Positions 8,165 through 17,102 of a stretch of DNA of 64,000 bases are shown piece after piece. The translations under genes and the position numbers were made by a program. Origin of the DNA: JACDAN01 sp963827705. Its GTDB lineage: Bacteria > Actinomycetota > Thermoleophilia > Gaiellales > Gaiellaceae. Under the pieces are notes generated by a model, which saw only the letters and a list, made by a program, of their open reading frames with translations, was not told the DNA's origin and did not search any database. Each line of letters starts with the position of its first letter. Positions within the stretch are counted from its first letter, which is position 1. The stretch spans positions 31,112 through 95,111 of the forward strand of contig CAWHBN010000015.1 of assembly GCA_963827705.1 (NCBI GenBank), written 5' to 3'.

Positions 8165-10738
8165 CTACTCGTACTGCAGCGCTTCGAGGACGTTCAGCCG
8201 CGCGGCGCGGCGCGCCGGGAGGATCGCGGCGACCATGCCGACGATGACGGCCAGGATCGCGAAGATGATCAGCGACGAGAGCGGCACGTCGTAGCGCACG
8301 TCGTACTGCTCGAGCGCCTTGATCACGAGCGCGGCGAGGAACATCCCGAGCGGTAGGCCGATGGCGGCGCCGATCAGCGCCGTGATCACGCTCTCCGAGC
8401 CGATCATCGTCCGCGCCTGCCAGCGCGTCATCCCGACCGCGCGGAGCATCCCGAGCTCCCGCGTCCGCTCGAACACCGCGAGCGCGAGCGTGTTGATCAT
8501 CCCGAAGATGCTGATGATCACGGACAGCGCGAGCAGCACGTAGAGCATCGTCAGGAACTGGTTGAACTCCTCGTCCTGCTCGGTGATCCACGCCTCGCGC
8601 GTCTGCGCCTTCGCGTCCGGGAAGGTGGCGAGCGCCTCGTCGATCGGCGCCTGCGCGGCGGGAGTCGGGCCGCCCTCTGCGTTGATGAACGTGAACTGGT
8701 TCCGGGGCCGGTCGTGGAGCTCGTCGAACTTCTCCTTGGAGATGCTCACGGAGCCGAGCAGCTGGTAGAAGGGCGGCGGGTCGTAGGTCGCCTTGACCTC
8801 GAGCGTCGTGTCGCGGCCCGACCCGGAGAGGAAGTCGAACCGGTCGCCGACCTGGAGGTTGTGGTCCTCGGCGAAGTCGGCGTCGACGATCGCGCCGGTC
8901 CTGCCTAGGTCAGCCAGTACCGCGTCGGAGCCGTCGGCCCAGTCGAAGTTGTAGACCTCGGCGATCTTGTCCGGCTCGACGCCCGTGACGTACTTGTCGA
9001 TGCCCGCGACCTTGCCGACCTCGGCCCGGACGCTCGTCGCGAGCTCGACGCCGGGAGCCTCCGCGGCAGCCTCCCCGGCGCCGGCGACGAACGGGGTGAA
9101 CCCGTCCTGCGAGGTGACGACGAAGTCGGCGGCGATCTGCTCCTCGATCGCGCCGCGGTTCGAGGCCTTCATGCTGTTCGAGAGCACCGCCACGAAGGTG
9201 ACGAGAGCCAGTCCGATCATCAACGCGGCAGCTGTGGCCGCCGTGCGGCCGGGGTTCCGCAGCGTGTTGCGACGCGCCAGGAAGCCCGAGACGCCGGCGA
9301 GCTTCTCGCCAGGGACCCCGACGATGGCGGCGATCGGCCGGACCAGCTTCGACGAGATCATCGCTACGCCGACGAAGAGCAGAAGGACGCCGAAGGCGAT
9401 CGAGAGCAGGCGTGAGCCGATGGCCAGTTCGTCCGTGAACGCGCCGCGGGCGAGCAGCAGAAGCGCGATGACCAGCACGAGCAGCGCGATGTAGGGAGTG
9501 AACCGGGCGAACCGCCCGTGCGGGAGCTCCGCCCCCTCCCGCACGGCGAGGATCGGCGAAACGCGCGTCGCACGGAGGGAAGGGACGAACGCGGCGAGCA
9601 CTGTCACGACGATCCCGATCACGAACGCGAGGATCACCGTCCGCGGAGCGATCACCATGTCGGCGGTCGGCAGGTCGAGGTCGAGTGCGCCGAACAGCGC
9701 GTCGAGCCCGTATGCCAGCCCCACGCCGAGGAAAAAGCCGACGATCGATGCGATCAGGCCGATGACCAGCGCCTCGAGGAGCACCGCGCGGCGAATCTGC
9801 TTGCGCGAGGCGCCGATCGTCCGGAGTGTCGCCAGCTCGCGTGTCCGCTGCGCGACGGTGATCGACATCGTGTTGAAGATGACGAAGGCGCCGACGAAGA
9901 GGGCGACCGCGCCGAAGGCGAGCAAGAAGTAGCGGATGAAGCTCGTGAACTCGGAGACCTCGCTCGCTGCCTCCTCGGCCTCCTCGACCCCGGTCCGAAC
10001 CTGAGCGGTCGGCGGAAGAATCGGCTTGATGTCCTCGACGAGCTGCTCGGGCGTGACTCCGTCCGCGGCAGCCAGCGAGATCGCGTCGAATGATCCCTGA
10101 CGATCCAGGAGCTGCTGTGCGGTCGGGATCGTGAAGACGGCGAACGTGGCCGTGCCGAGCGAGCTGACGCTTCCGTACTGCGCAACGCCGGAGACCCGGA
10201 AGTCCTGCACGGGCTTCAGCGTCGCGATCTTGACCGAGTCGCCCACGCCGTAGCCCTGCTTGTCCGCGGTCCCCGCGTCGATCACGACCTCGTCCGGCGC
10301 GCTCGGCCAGGTTCCGTCCACCAGCCGCAGCGGGTTGAACTGCGATTGCTCGGGATCGATGCCGAACCCGAAGGACGGCGCACCCTGGGTGTTGATCGCC
10401 TTCCCGTCCGGCTTGAGGATCTTCGTCGCCGTCTCGTCGGCGACGCTTCCGGTCGCGGCCTCGACGCTGTCGAGCTCGCGGACATCGTCGAGCAGGCTCG
10501 CCGGCACCGACGGTGCCTCTGCGGTGCTCCCCTCGAACGAGATGTCGGGCGCCTTCCCGCTGATCGCCGCGTCGGTGTTCGCGTACGACTCGCTGAAGAT
10601 CGCGTCGAACGCCTTGTCGATCGTGTCCGTCAGCACGAACGTGCCGCTGACCATCGCGACGCCGAGCACGACGGCGAGCGCAGTCAGCGACGCGCGGAAC
10701 TTCCGGCCCGCGAGCCCTCTCAGCGCGACCCGGATCAC
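8165..10738 (-). CDS. FtsX/MacB-type ABC transporter permease
   Basis: An 857-residue membrane protein with two FtsX cores. The N-terminus has a membrane helix (ASLTALAVVLGVAMVSGTFV), a large extracellular MacB-like domain (about 40-255), three membrane helices (about 265-400, including ELATLRTIGASRKQIRRAVL), another pair of helices, a second extracellular domain (about 510-720) and a final three-helix core with ELGMLRAVGMTRWQARTMIG. This long double architecture is typical of actinobacterial lipoprotein- or peptide-export complexes rather than of FtsX itself. GTG 10738 overlaps the stop of the ATPase gene, so the two form one complex. Confidence 0.92.
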   Translation of the reverse strand: MIRVALRGLAGRKFRASLTALAVVLGVAMVSGTFVLTDTIDKAFDAIFSESYANTDAAISGKAPDISFEGSTAEAPSVPASLLDDVRELDSVEAATGSVADETATKILKPDGKAINTQGAPSFGFGIDPEQSQFNPLRLVDGTWPSAPDEVVIDAGTADKQGYGVGDSVKIATLKPVQDFRVSGVAQYGSVSSLGTATFAVFTIPTAQQLLDRQGSFDAISLAAADGVTPEQLVEDIKPILPPTAQVRTGVEEAEEAASEVSEFTSFIRYFLLAFGAVALFVGAFVIFNTMSITVAQRTRELATLRTIGASRKQIRRAVLLEALVIGLIASIVGFFLGVGLAYGLDALFGALDLDLPTADMVIAPRTVILAFVIGIVVTVLAAFVPSLRATRVSPILAVREGAELPHGRFARFTPYIALLVLVIALLLLARGAFTDELAIGSRLLSIAFGVLLLFVGVAMISSKLVRPIAAIVGVPGEKLAGVSGFLARRNTLRNPGRTAATAAALMIGLALVTFVAVLSNSMKASNRGAIEEQIAADFVVTSQDGFTPFVAGAGEAAAEAPGVELATSVRAEVGKVAGIDKYVTGVEPDKIAEVYNFDWADGSDAVLADLGRTGAIVDADFAEDHNLQVGDRFDFLSGSGRDTTLEVKATYDPPPFYQLLGSVSISKEKFDELHDRPRNQFTFINAEGGPTPAAQAPIDEALATFPDAKAQTREAWITEQDEEFNQFLTMLYVLLALSVIISIFGMINTLALAVFERTRELGMLRAVGMTRWQARTMIGSESVITALIGAAIGLPLGMFLAALVIKALEQYDVRYDVPLSSLIIFAILAVIVGMVAAILPARRAARLNVLEALQYE

Positions 10739-11493
10739 GTGAGGGTGACGTCTCGGATGGTGTCGAGGATCTCCTCCTCGCCGGCGCCGCCGAGATCCTT
10801 GACGATCTCACCGTCCGCGAGGAAGAGGATGCGGTCGGCCGAGGCCGCAGCACGTGCCTCGTGCGTGACCATGACCATCGTCTGGCCGTAGTTCTCGACC
10901 GACTCGTGCAACAGCTCGAGGATCTCGCCGCCGGTCTTCGAGTCGAGGTTGCCGGTCGGCTCGTCGGCGAAGACGACCGTCGGGCGGGAGACGAGCGCCC
11001 GCGCGATAGCGACGCGCTGCTGCTGGCCGCCGGAAAGCTCGGAGGGCCTGTGCGTCAGGCGGTCAGTGAGGCCGACGCGCTTGACGAGGTCATCGAAGAA
11101 CGCCTTGTCCGGCTTCTCGCCGGCGAGCGCGAGCGGAAGCGTCATGTTCTCCTCGGCGGTCAGCATCGGAAGCAGGTTGAAGAACTGAAAGATGAAGCCG
11201 ATGTGCTTGCGCCGGATCTTCGTGATGTCCTTGTCGCTCAACTGTCCGAGCCGGGTGCCGGCGATCGTGACGTAGCCGCCGGTGGGACGGTCGAGCGCCG
11301 CGAGGATGTGCATGAGGGTCGACTTGCCGGACCCCGAGGGCCCCATGACCGCTGTCAGCTTGCCTTGCTCGACGTCCAGCGAGACGCCGCGGAGCGCGTC
11401 GACCGCCGCGTCGCCCTCTCCGTAGCGCCTGTGGATGTCGTGCGCTGTGACGACCGCGCCGTTATGTGCTCCGTCCTGCTGCGAAGCCTCCAC
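10735..11493 (-). CDS. ABC transporter ATP-binding protein (LolD/MacB type)
   Basis: A 252-residue ATPase partner of the permease. Walker A is GPSGSGKS, the Q-loop is in FIFQFFNLLP, the signature is LSGGQQQR, Walker B is VVFADEP followed by TGNLDSKT, and the H-loop is VTHE. The features are those of the MacB/LolD class, which drives mechanotransmission rather than import. GTG 11493 is chosen because GGAGG lies 7-8 bases upstream. The 3' end overlaps the permease start by 4 bp. Confidence 0.93.
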   Translation of the reverse strand: MEASQQDGAHNGAVVTAHDIHRRYGEGDAAVDALRGVSLDVEQGKLTAVMGPSGSGKSTLMHILAALDRPTGGYVTIAGTRLGQLSDKDITKIRRKHIGFIFQFFNLLPMLTAEENMTLPLALAGEKPDKAFFDDLVKRVGLTDRLTHRPSELSGGQQQRVAIARALVSRPTVVFADEPTGNLDSKTGGEILELLHESVENYGQTMVMVTHEARAAASADRILFLADGEIVKDLGGAGEEEILDTIRDVTLT

Positions 11494-11627
11494 CCTGCCT
11501 CCAAATGTGAAAGTTAGTGTCTACTAGCCGGGTTTCAAGCTAGAGAAATCCACTCGGCCCGTCAAGGCTACGCGACGAGCAGATCGCCTGGGCGGAGGCC
11601 GCCGCACCGCGGGGCCAGGACCAACCT

Positions 11628-11644
11628 AGTAACAAGTTGTTACT
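11628..11644. repeat. 17-bp perfect palindrome in intergenic gap
   Basis: AGTAACAA-G-TTGTTACT is a perfect odd palindrome, 16 bp past the stop of the minus-strand gene ending at 11660. It belongs to the same family as the palindromes near 8090 and 54640-54720 (AGT(A/G)AC ... GT(T/C)ACT). The rest of the 166-bp gap holds nothing else recognised. Confidence 0.65.
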
Positions 11645-11659
11645 TGGGTCTCGCCGACG

Positions 11660-12601
11660 CTACGCCCGCTCCGCGGCTTCCTCGTCCACGTCGACCTGCC
11701 ACGGGAAGCTCCGCAGGGTTGCGAGCGTCGCGATCGTGCCGAGCGTCAGGTTCACGGCGATCACGACGATCTTCAGGCCGACGCTGAAGCTGAGCACGTC
11801 CGTCGCGGGAGCTGTGCCCGCGAACATGTAGACGAGCAGCGCCTGCTCGGTCCCGATGCCCGCCGGAGTGAGCGGCAGCAACGTCGACAGCGTCTGCGCG
11901 ACCTGGACGAGAAGGACGCTGTGCAGGTCCGACGGCATCCCGAAGGCCCGAAGGGCGAAGTAGATCGCCGCCAGGCGGAACGCCCAGTCGAGCGCCTGCC
12001 ACGCCACCACCTCGCGCAGATAGCGACGAGGCTCCCTCAAGATCGAGAGCCCTTGCCGAACCCGGGTCCAGAACGCAGTGACCTTGCGGACACCGGTGAT
12101 CGCGAGAATCGTCGAGACGACCAACGCCAGGAAGACGATCCCGGCGGCGGCCCGCGGGTTGTGGAAGACCCAGAGCCAATCGATTCCCGGAAGATCCGGC
12201 AGGGCGCCGGCACCCGGGAGGACCCCGGTGGACAGCGCCCACCCCAGCAAGAGCAAACCGAGGGCCGAGTCGAAGATCGTCTCGACCAGCAAGCTCGAGG
12301 CGAGCGTCGGATACGAAGACCCTTCGACTCGGTGCCGCGCGATGTAGAGCCGCAGCAGGTCTCCCCCGCGCCCGGGCAGCAGTGCGTTCGCCCCGATGCC
12401 CGCCGCGTACGCGCAGAAGATGTCGCGCCAGCGAACCTTGGACTCGGGGTAGGCAGCGGCGACGATGTTCCGCCACGCGCGACTCCGCGCAGCGATCCGG
12501 CCGAGATGGCAGAGGATCGCCAGCGTGAGAGGCAGGGGCGCGATCGAGGTGAGCTGGTCGAAGAACGACTCGATTGCGTTGACGAACCCGGACACCGGCA
12601 C
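11660..12601 (-). CDS. UPF0104/LPG-synthase-TM family membrane protein
   Basis: A 313-residue polytopic inner-membrane protein with about 8 hydrophobic segments, matching the lysylphosphatidylglycerol synthase transmembrane (AglD/YbhN) family. The family-typical GANALLPGRGGDLLRLYIAR and LPLTPAGIGTEQALLVY segments are both present. It lacks the C-terminal aminoacyl-transferase domain of MprF, so it is more likely a flippase or lipid-carrier protein than a lysyl-PG synthase. GTG 12601. It is divergent from the MarR gene with 34 bp between starts, a layout that often means control by that regulator. Confidence 0.85.
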   Translation of the reverse strand: MPVSGFVNAIESFFDQLTSIAPLPLTLAILCHLGRIAARSRAWRNIVAAAYPESKVRWRDIFCAYAAGIGANALLPGRGGDLLRLYIARHRVEGSSYPTLASSLLVETIFDSALGLLLLGWALSTGVLPGAGALPDLPGIDWLWVFHNPRAAAGIVFLALVVSTILAITGVRKVTAFWTRVRQGLSILREPRRYLREVVAWQALDWAFRLAAIYFALRAFGMPSDLHSVLLVQVAQTLSTLLPLTPAGIGTEQALLVYMFAGTAPATDVLSFSVGLKIVVIAVNLTLGTIATLATLRSFPWQVDVDEEAAERA

Positions 12602-12635
12602 ATACTCGCCGCAACGGCTTTACGATCGGCGGCCC

Positions 12636-13049
12636 GTGGCGACCGACAGTGCAACCTCGCCGACCGCCCAAGAGGCGGCGCGCGTCGCCGAGTTCCGCGT
12701 CGCGCTCCGGCGGTTCCAGCACCGGACGGAGCTCGTCGCGCGCGACTGCGGGATCACGCCCGCGTGGTACCTGCTCCTCCTGCAGATCAAGGGCGCGCCG
12801 GACCTGACGGAGGAGACAACGGTCACCGCACTCGCCGACCGCCTCCAGCTCGCCCAGAGCAGCGTCACGGAGCTGGTGTCGCGGGCCCAGCACGCCGGCC
12901 TTCTCCAGCGGACCCCCTCCTCCGCCGACGCAAGGGTCGTCCACCTTCGACTCAGCGCACAGGGGGAGAAGATCTTCGCCCGCGCCTTCCGGAGTCTCGC
13001 TTCCGAGCGGGAGGCTCTTCGCGACGCGATCGCCGACCTGGAGGACTGA
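12636..13049 (+). CDS. MarR-family transcriptional regulator
   Basis: A 137-residue winged-helix regulator. The helix-turn-helix reads TVTALADRLQLAQSSVTELV and the wing follows as RTPSSADARVVHLRLSAQGE, with flanking dimerisation helices. MarR proteins bind palindromes and are released by small ligands. The likely target is its own start region and the divergent UPF0104 gene. GTG 12636 fits the family start. Confidence 0.87.
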   Translation: MATDSATSPTAQEAARVAEFRVALRRFQHRTELVARDCGITPAWYLLLLQIKGAPDLTEETTVTALADRLQLAQSSVTELVSRAQHAGLLQRTPSSADARVVHLRLSAQGEKIFARAFRSLASEREALRDAIADLED

Positions 13050-13063
13050 CCTCCAAAACCTGG

Positions 13064-13092
13064 TTGACTCCCGGGAGCCATCAGGCCATAGA
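13064..13092 (+). promoter_or_regulatory. Possible sigma-A promoter for the M14 peptidase
   Basis: TTGACT at 13064-13069 is a good -35 match. At 17 bp spacing CATAGA (13087-13092) is a weak -10. It lies 65 bp before the peptidase start in the only non-coding gap there. The weak -10 keeps this tentative. Confidence 0.3.
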
Positions 13093-13156
13093 TGGGCCGA
13101 TATCGATGGGCGTCGGTGGTCCAGGGAGGGTGCCGCGCCCCAGGAGGTGTTGCGTT

Positions 13157-15898
13157 TTGTCCCCCCGCCTTACGTTCCTAGGGCTACTCGGCGCCCTGGT
13201 GACCGCGATGTTGCTCACCGCCGGCACGGCGGGTGCGGCCATCGCACCGCCATGGTGCGGCACGCCCGAGCCGGATGCAGCCGGCAATCTTCCCGACGGG
13301 ACCTCACCGACGCACCCGAACGGGAGCTTCCCGCACATTCCCTACTACGCGATCGGGTGCACGCTCGACCGCATCGCCGCGGCAAGCGACGGTCGCATGA
13401 CGGTCGAGCGCTTCGGCAAGTCCGCCAACGGACGCGACAAGTTCCACGTCGTCATCAATGCGCTCGACACGAAGTCGCAGCGCCGCGACTACAAGAACTG
13501 GCAGAAGGTCCGTCGCGACTCGCTCGACGATCCTGAGCGCGCCCAGGACATCCTCGCCAAGGTCGGAGACGACGTGAAGGTCCCGCTCTTCATCCAGGGC
13601 GGCATCCACGGAAACGAGTACGAGGGCGTCGACGCCGCGATGCAGGTGATCGAGCGGCTGGCCCTCACTCCGTACGGGACGGATCCCGAGGTCGACCAGA
13701 TCCTCGACCAGGCGATCATCGTCTTCAACCCGATTCAGAACCCCGACGGCCGGATCGCGGGCATTCGCCAAAACGGGAACGGGTTCGACCTCAACCGCGA
13801 CTTCCTCACGCAGTCGCAGCCGGAAGTCCAGAGCACGGTCGCACTCATCCAGGAGTGGCTGTCCCCGGAACTGCTCGATCTCCACGGCTACGTGACGCCG
13901 ACGCTGATCGAGGCGACGACGAAGCCGCACAACCCGGGCATCGAGTACGACCTGTGGCTCAAGTGGAACCAGAGCCGCATCGATGCCAACGAGGCGGCGA
14001 TGAACGCGCAGGGCTACGAGGTGACCCGCCCGATCAACGACTGGTGCTGGGACGGCGACCTTCCAGTCGGCGGGATCTGCACTGGTGACGGCTCCTCGCG
14101 CCCCAACGACTGGGGACCCAGGTGGGCCGAGAGCTGGGACGACTGGGGACCCTTCTACACCCCGATGTACTCGCAGCTCGTCGGGCTGAACGGCTCGACG
14201 GTCGAGATGTGCAACCAGCCCGCGCTGAACCCAACCGGAAACGCGTGCGGCCCCGGCGCGAACGTCTACGAGAAGGTCGGCCGGTCCGGCTCTCGGCTGA
14301 TGCAGTACATCACGGTCTGGTCGACGCTCCTGTTCGACACGGCCAATCGGGTCGACCTGATGGACGACCAGCTCGAGATCTACATCCGGAACGACAACGA
14401 CGCGCCTCGGCCGCCGCTGTCGAGCTTCCCGAATCACCCGACCGACCAGTCCAGGCAGTTCCGCAATCCGGAGAACTACTGGATGATCGACTACCCGCAG
14501 GCGTTCGTGATCCCAAAGGGCGATAACCAGCGCAGCGATCCCGAAGCACTGCGGCTCGTCCGCTGGCTCCTCGCAAACGGGATCCAGGTCCGCGAGCTCA
14601 AGCGCGGCTACAGGTACACGCCTCCGGGCGGCACGAAGGTGCGCTTCGACAAGGACTCGTGGGTGGTCGAGATGGACCAGCCGCTGCGCGGCCTGGCATA
14701 TACCGCCCTCGGCGCCGGTCAGGACATCTCGGCCAAGATCGCCATCCTCTACGCGCCTCCCGGCGCCTGGAGCCATGGCTTCCTTTGGGGAGCGGACGTC
14801 GTGGAGATCCCCGACGGCGCCAAGTTCAATCCCGACACCAAGCATGTCCGGAAGGTCAAGAACGCGCCCGGTGGCGTCGAAGGAAGGCGGAACGCCGCGG
14901 CGTTCGCGCTCGAGGTCGACTCGCCGACCGCGGTTCGGACGCTAAACGCCCTCCTCAAGAGCGGGCAGACGGCGCAGCTGGCGACCGCGCCGTTCACGAA
15001 CTCGCTCGGTGACCAGATGCCGGCCGGAACCGTGCTCTTCCCGGCGAGCGCCCGTAGGGTGCTCGAGGATGCCGGCGACGACTCCGGTCTCTGGTTCTTC
15101 GGCGTTCGGAGCAGCGGCATGCCCACGGCCGAGCCGATCGACCGGTCACCGCGGATAGCGGCCCTGACCGGTGCGGTGAACCAGGACATCTGGGTCCTGC
15201 GCGAGCTCGGCTTCACGGCCGACCCGGTCTCGACGGCGACCATCAACTCGGCTCCGTCCGATCCGCTTGCGAACTACGACGTCGTCTTCAACACGGGCAA
15301 CTGGCCTGGAGCGACCCAGCCCACGGCTCGCGCTCGGCTGACGGCGTTCTTCGCGGCCGGCGGCGGGTACATCGGCGCCAACCTGAATGGCGCCAACTTC
15401 CTCGTCGCCGCCGGACAGATCAGCGGTCTCGCCGGCATGTCGAACAGCGGCGGCGGCGCCGGGTACAGCGGCATCGTCACCTGGCTCAACAGCGGTCCCG
15501 GCACGAGCATGATCACCGGGGCGTACCGCAGCATCGATACGGCGATCATGGACCCGCCGACGTGGTTCACGAGCGTCCCGGGCACGTGGACCACCGACGG
15601 GAAGTTCCCGCTCTCGGGCTTCTTCCTCTCCGGCCTGTTCCCGGGCTTCGGTTCGTCGGGCGCGGCGAACTCGCCGGTGATCGCGCACGGTCTCAACACC
15701 GCGGGCAGCTCGCGGATGACGACGTTCGCGATGAACCCGGCCTACCGCGCGGATCCGGAGCGCGAGTGGCCGATGCTGGCCTCGGCCGCGCTACTGGTCC
15801 GACCAGTAGCGAATACTCGACGGGGGGCGGCGCGAGCCGTCCCCCGTCGAGAAATTTTCAAGATTGATATTCCTCAGTGGGTGGAGTACGTTCAGTGA
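13157..15898 (+). CDS. Secreted M14 zinc carboxypeptidase
   Basis: A secreted zinc metallocarboxypeptidase, about 885-913 residues. TTG 13157 is the start, with CAGGAGGTG 8 bases upstream, and gives a clean signal peptide (about 1-27). The catalytic domain holds the HxxE zinc motif IHGNE (His151, Glu154), NPDGR and DLNRDF (substrate-binding Arg), and the third ligand in LLDLHGY (His243). A further ~400-residue C-terminal region (LGFTADPVSTATI..., YIGANLNGANF) looks beta-rich and is not assigned. The open frame runs to 15898 through a strong terminator at 15816-15851. A +1 shift near 15790 would instead end the protein as YWSDQ with stop TAG 15807-15809, just before the hairpin, which I think is the true end. 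Confidence 0.87.
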   Translation: MSPRLTFLGLLGALVTAMLLTAGTAGAAIAPPWCGTPEPDAAGNLPDGTSPTHPNGSFPHIPYYAIGCTLDRIAAASDGRMTVERFGKSANGRDKFHVVINALDTKSQRRDYKNWQKVRRDSLDDPERAQDILAKVGDDVKVPLFIQGGIHGNEYEGVDAAMQVIERLALTPYGTDPEVDQILDQAIIVFNPIQNPDGRIAGIRQNGNGFDLNRDFLTQSQPEVQSTVALIQEWLSPELLDLHGYVTPTLIEATTKPHNPGIEYDLWLKWNQSRIDANEAAMNAQGYEVTRPINDWCWDGDLPVGGICTGDGSSRPNDWGPRWAESWDDWGPFYTPMYSQLVGLNGSTVEMCNQPALNPTGNACGPGANVYEKVGRSGSRLMQYITVWSTLLFDTANRVDLMDDQLEIYIRNDNDAPRPPLSSFPNHPTDQSRQFRNPENYWMIDYPQAFVIPKGDNQRSDPEALRLVRWLLANGIQVRELKRGYRYTPPGGTKVRFDKDSWVVEMDQPLRGLAYTALGAGQDISAKIAILYAPPGAWSHGFLWGADVVEIPDGAKFNPDTKHVRKVKNAPGGVEGRRNAAAFALEVDSPTAVRTLNALLKSGQTAQLATAPFTNSLGDQMPAGTVLFPASARRVLEDAGDDSGLWFFGVRSSGMPTAEPIDRSPRIAALTGAVNQDIWVLRELGFTADPVSTATINSAPSDPLANYDVVFNTGNWPGATQPTARARLTAFFAAGGGYIGANLNGANFLVAAGQISGLAGMSNSGGGAGYSGIVTWLNSGPGTSMITGAYRSIDTAIMDPPTWFTSVPGTWTTDGKFPLSGFFLSGLFPGFGSSGAANSPVIAHGLNTAGSSRMTTFAMNPAYRADPEREWPMLASAALLVRPVANTRRGAARAVPRREIFKIDIPQWVEYVQ
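15816..15851 (+). terminator. Strong intrinsic terminator after the M14 peptidase
   Basis: A 16-bp stem (15816-15831 with 15836-15851, one G-U pair) is closed by a GCGA tetraloop of the GNRA type and followed by AAATTTTC. It starts 7 bp after a TAG at 15807-15809 that would end the peptidase in the shifted frame. Confidence 0.85.
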
Positions 15899-15950
15899 GG
15901 GTTTTCAACCTGAGGCAACAGGGGGCGGGAAGCTGAACGAGGGCCCGACG

Positions 15951-17093
15951 TTGCTGCGGCGTGGAGGTCGGCGCGGATTTCGCCGGTCTGTATTTCTGTG
16001 CGCTCTGGCCGGGATGCTGCTGCTCGCGCCGGGGGCTGCGGGTGTTCCTGGCCCTGGTGATCACGCCGTGATTCGCGATCTTCGGAACGTCTCGGGCCGA
16101 ACGGCTGGTACAAGAGCAACGTCACCGTCAACTGGCAGGTCGACGGTCCGAGACGCCGCTCCTGAGACGCGGCTGCGAACGCGAAACGCTCACGGCCGAC
16201 ACGCCCGGTGACCCGATTACGTGCTCGGCGAGGAACGACAACGACCACACGGATACGACAGTCAACCAAGCGTTCAAGGTCGACAAGACCGCGCCCGGCA
16301 GTAGCCACGGTGCTCGAACGCCAGGCCGACGCGAACGGCTGGTACAACCGTCCGCTTACCGTCGCGTTTCACTGGAACGGACGCGACCTCCACGGATCGT
16401 CGACTTGCACCTCGGGCCGATACGCAGGCCCGGACAGCGCCGCCGCGCTCATCGCCGGATCGTGCACCGACATCGCCGGCAATCATGCACCCGCCTCGTT
16501 CTCGTTCAAGTACGACGCAACCCCGCCGAGCATCTTCGGCGTCACAGCGACGCACGGGAACCGGAGCGCACAGATCTCCTGGCGCAAGTCCAGCGACACG
16601 AAGTTGGTCGAGGTCTTCAGAACACCGGGCCGGAACGGACAGGGCGAGTCCGGGATCTACCGCGGGACGGCGAACGGCGTCAAGGACACCGGCCTCGTCG
16701 TCGGCCGCAAGTACGAGTACCGGGTGATCGGCGGTCGACGAGGCTGCGAACCGCGCCGAGCAGAAGCTCGGCTTCGTCGCCACCGGCGCGCTGCTGAGCC
16801 CCACTCCGGGACTGCAGATCACGATGAAATCCCCGCCCACTCTCGCCTGGGCACGTGCCAAGCGTGCGTCCTACTACAACGTCCAACTGATTCGCGCTGG
16901 CCGCAGGGTTCTGAGTGCCTGGCCCGCGCGTCCAAGCTTCCGACTGCGGCGAACGTGGCTGTACAAGGGACGGCGCTATCGACTGCAGCCGGGCGTTTAC
17001 CGCTGGTACGTCTGGCCCGGATACGGGCGGATCTCGGCCGCCCGATACGCGAAGCGCCCGCTCGGAAGCAGCTCGTTCGTCGTGACGAAGTAG
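15951..17093 (+). pseudogene. Short Ig-like-repeat secreted protein, frameshifted
   Basis: Paralogue of the following large gene. TTG 15951 starts a signal peptide (FRRSVFLCALAGMLLLAPG). Then, across at least three frame changes between about 16080 and 16760, one can read a divergent Ig-like module, one canonical module (NGWYNRPLTVAF ... YAGPDS ... CTDIAGN ... KYDATPP), a fibronectin-III-like domain (SAQISWRKSSDTKLVEVFR ... KYEYRVIG) and the C-terminal domain (LAWARAKRASYYNVQL ... YRWYVWPGYG ... GSSSFVV). The net length is a multiple of three, so compensating indels are present. It is either decayed or mis-sequenced. It has one or two modules against 19 in its neighbour, suggesting tandem duplication followed by repeat expansion. 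Confidence 0.7.
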
Positions 17094-17102
17094 GCCGGCA
17101 GC

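Noticed and set aside
11640..12944. 434-codon minus-strand frame
   Set aside because: It overlaps UPF0104 in another frame and MarR in antisense; the UPF0104 frame has membrane helices and family motifs while this one does not.
13304..14845. 513-codon minus-strand frame inside the peptidase
   Set aside because: Antisense to a clear M14 peptidase domain with zinc ligands; translation has no recognisable fold.
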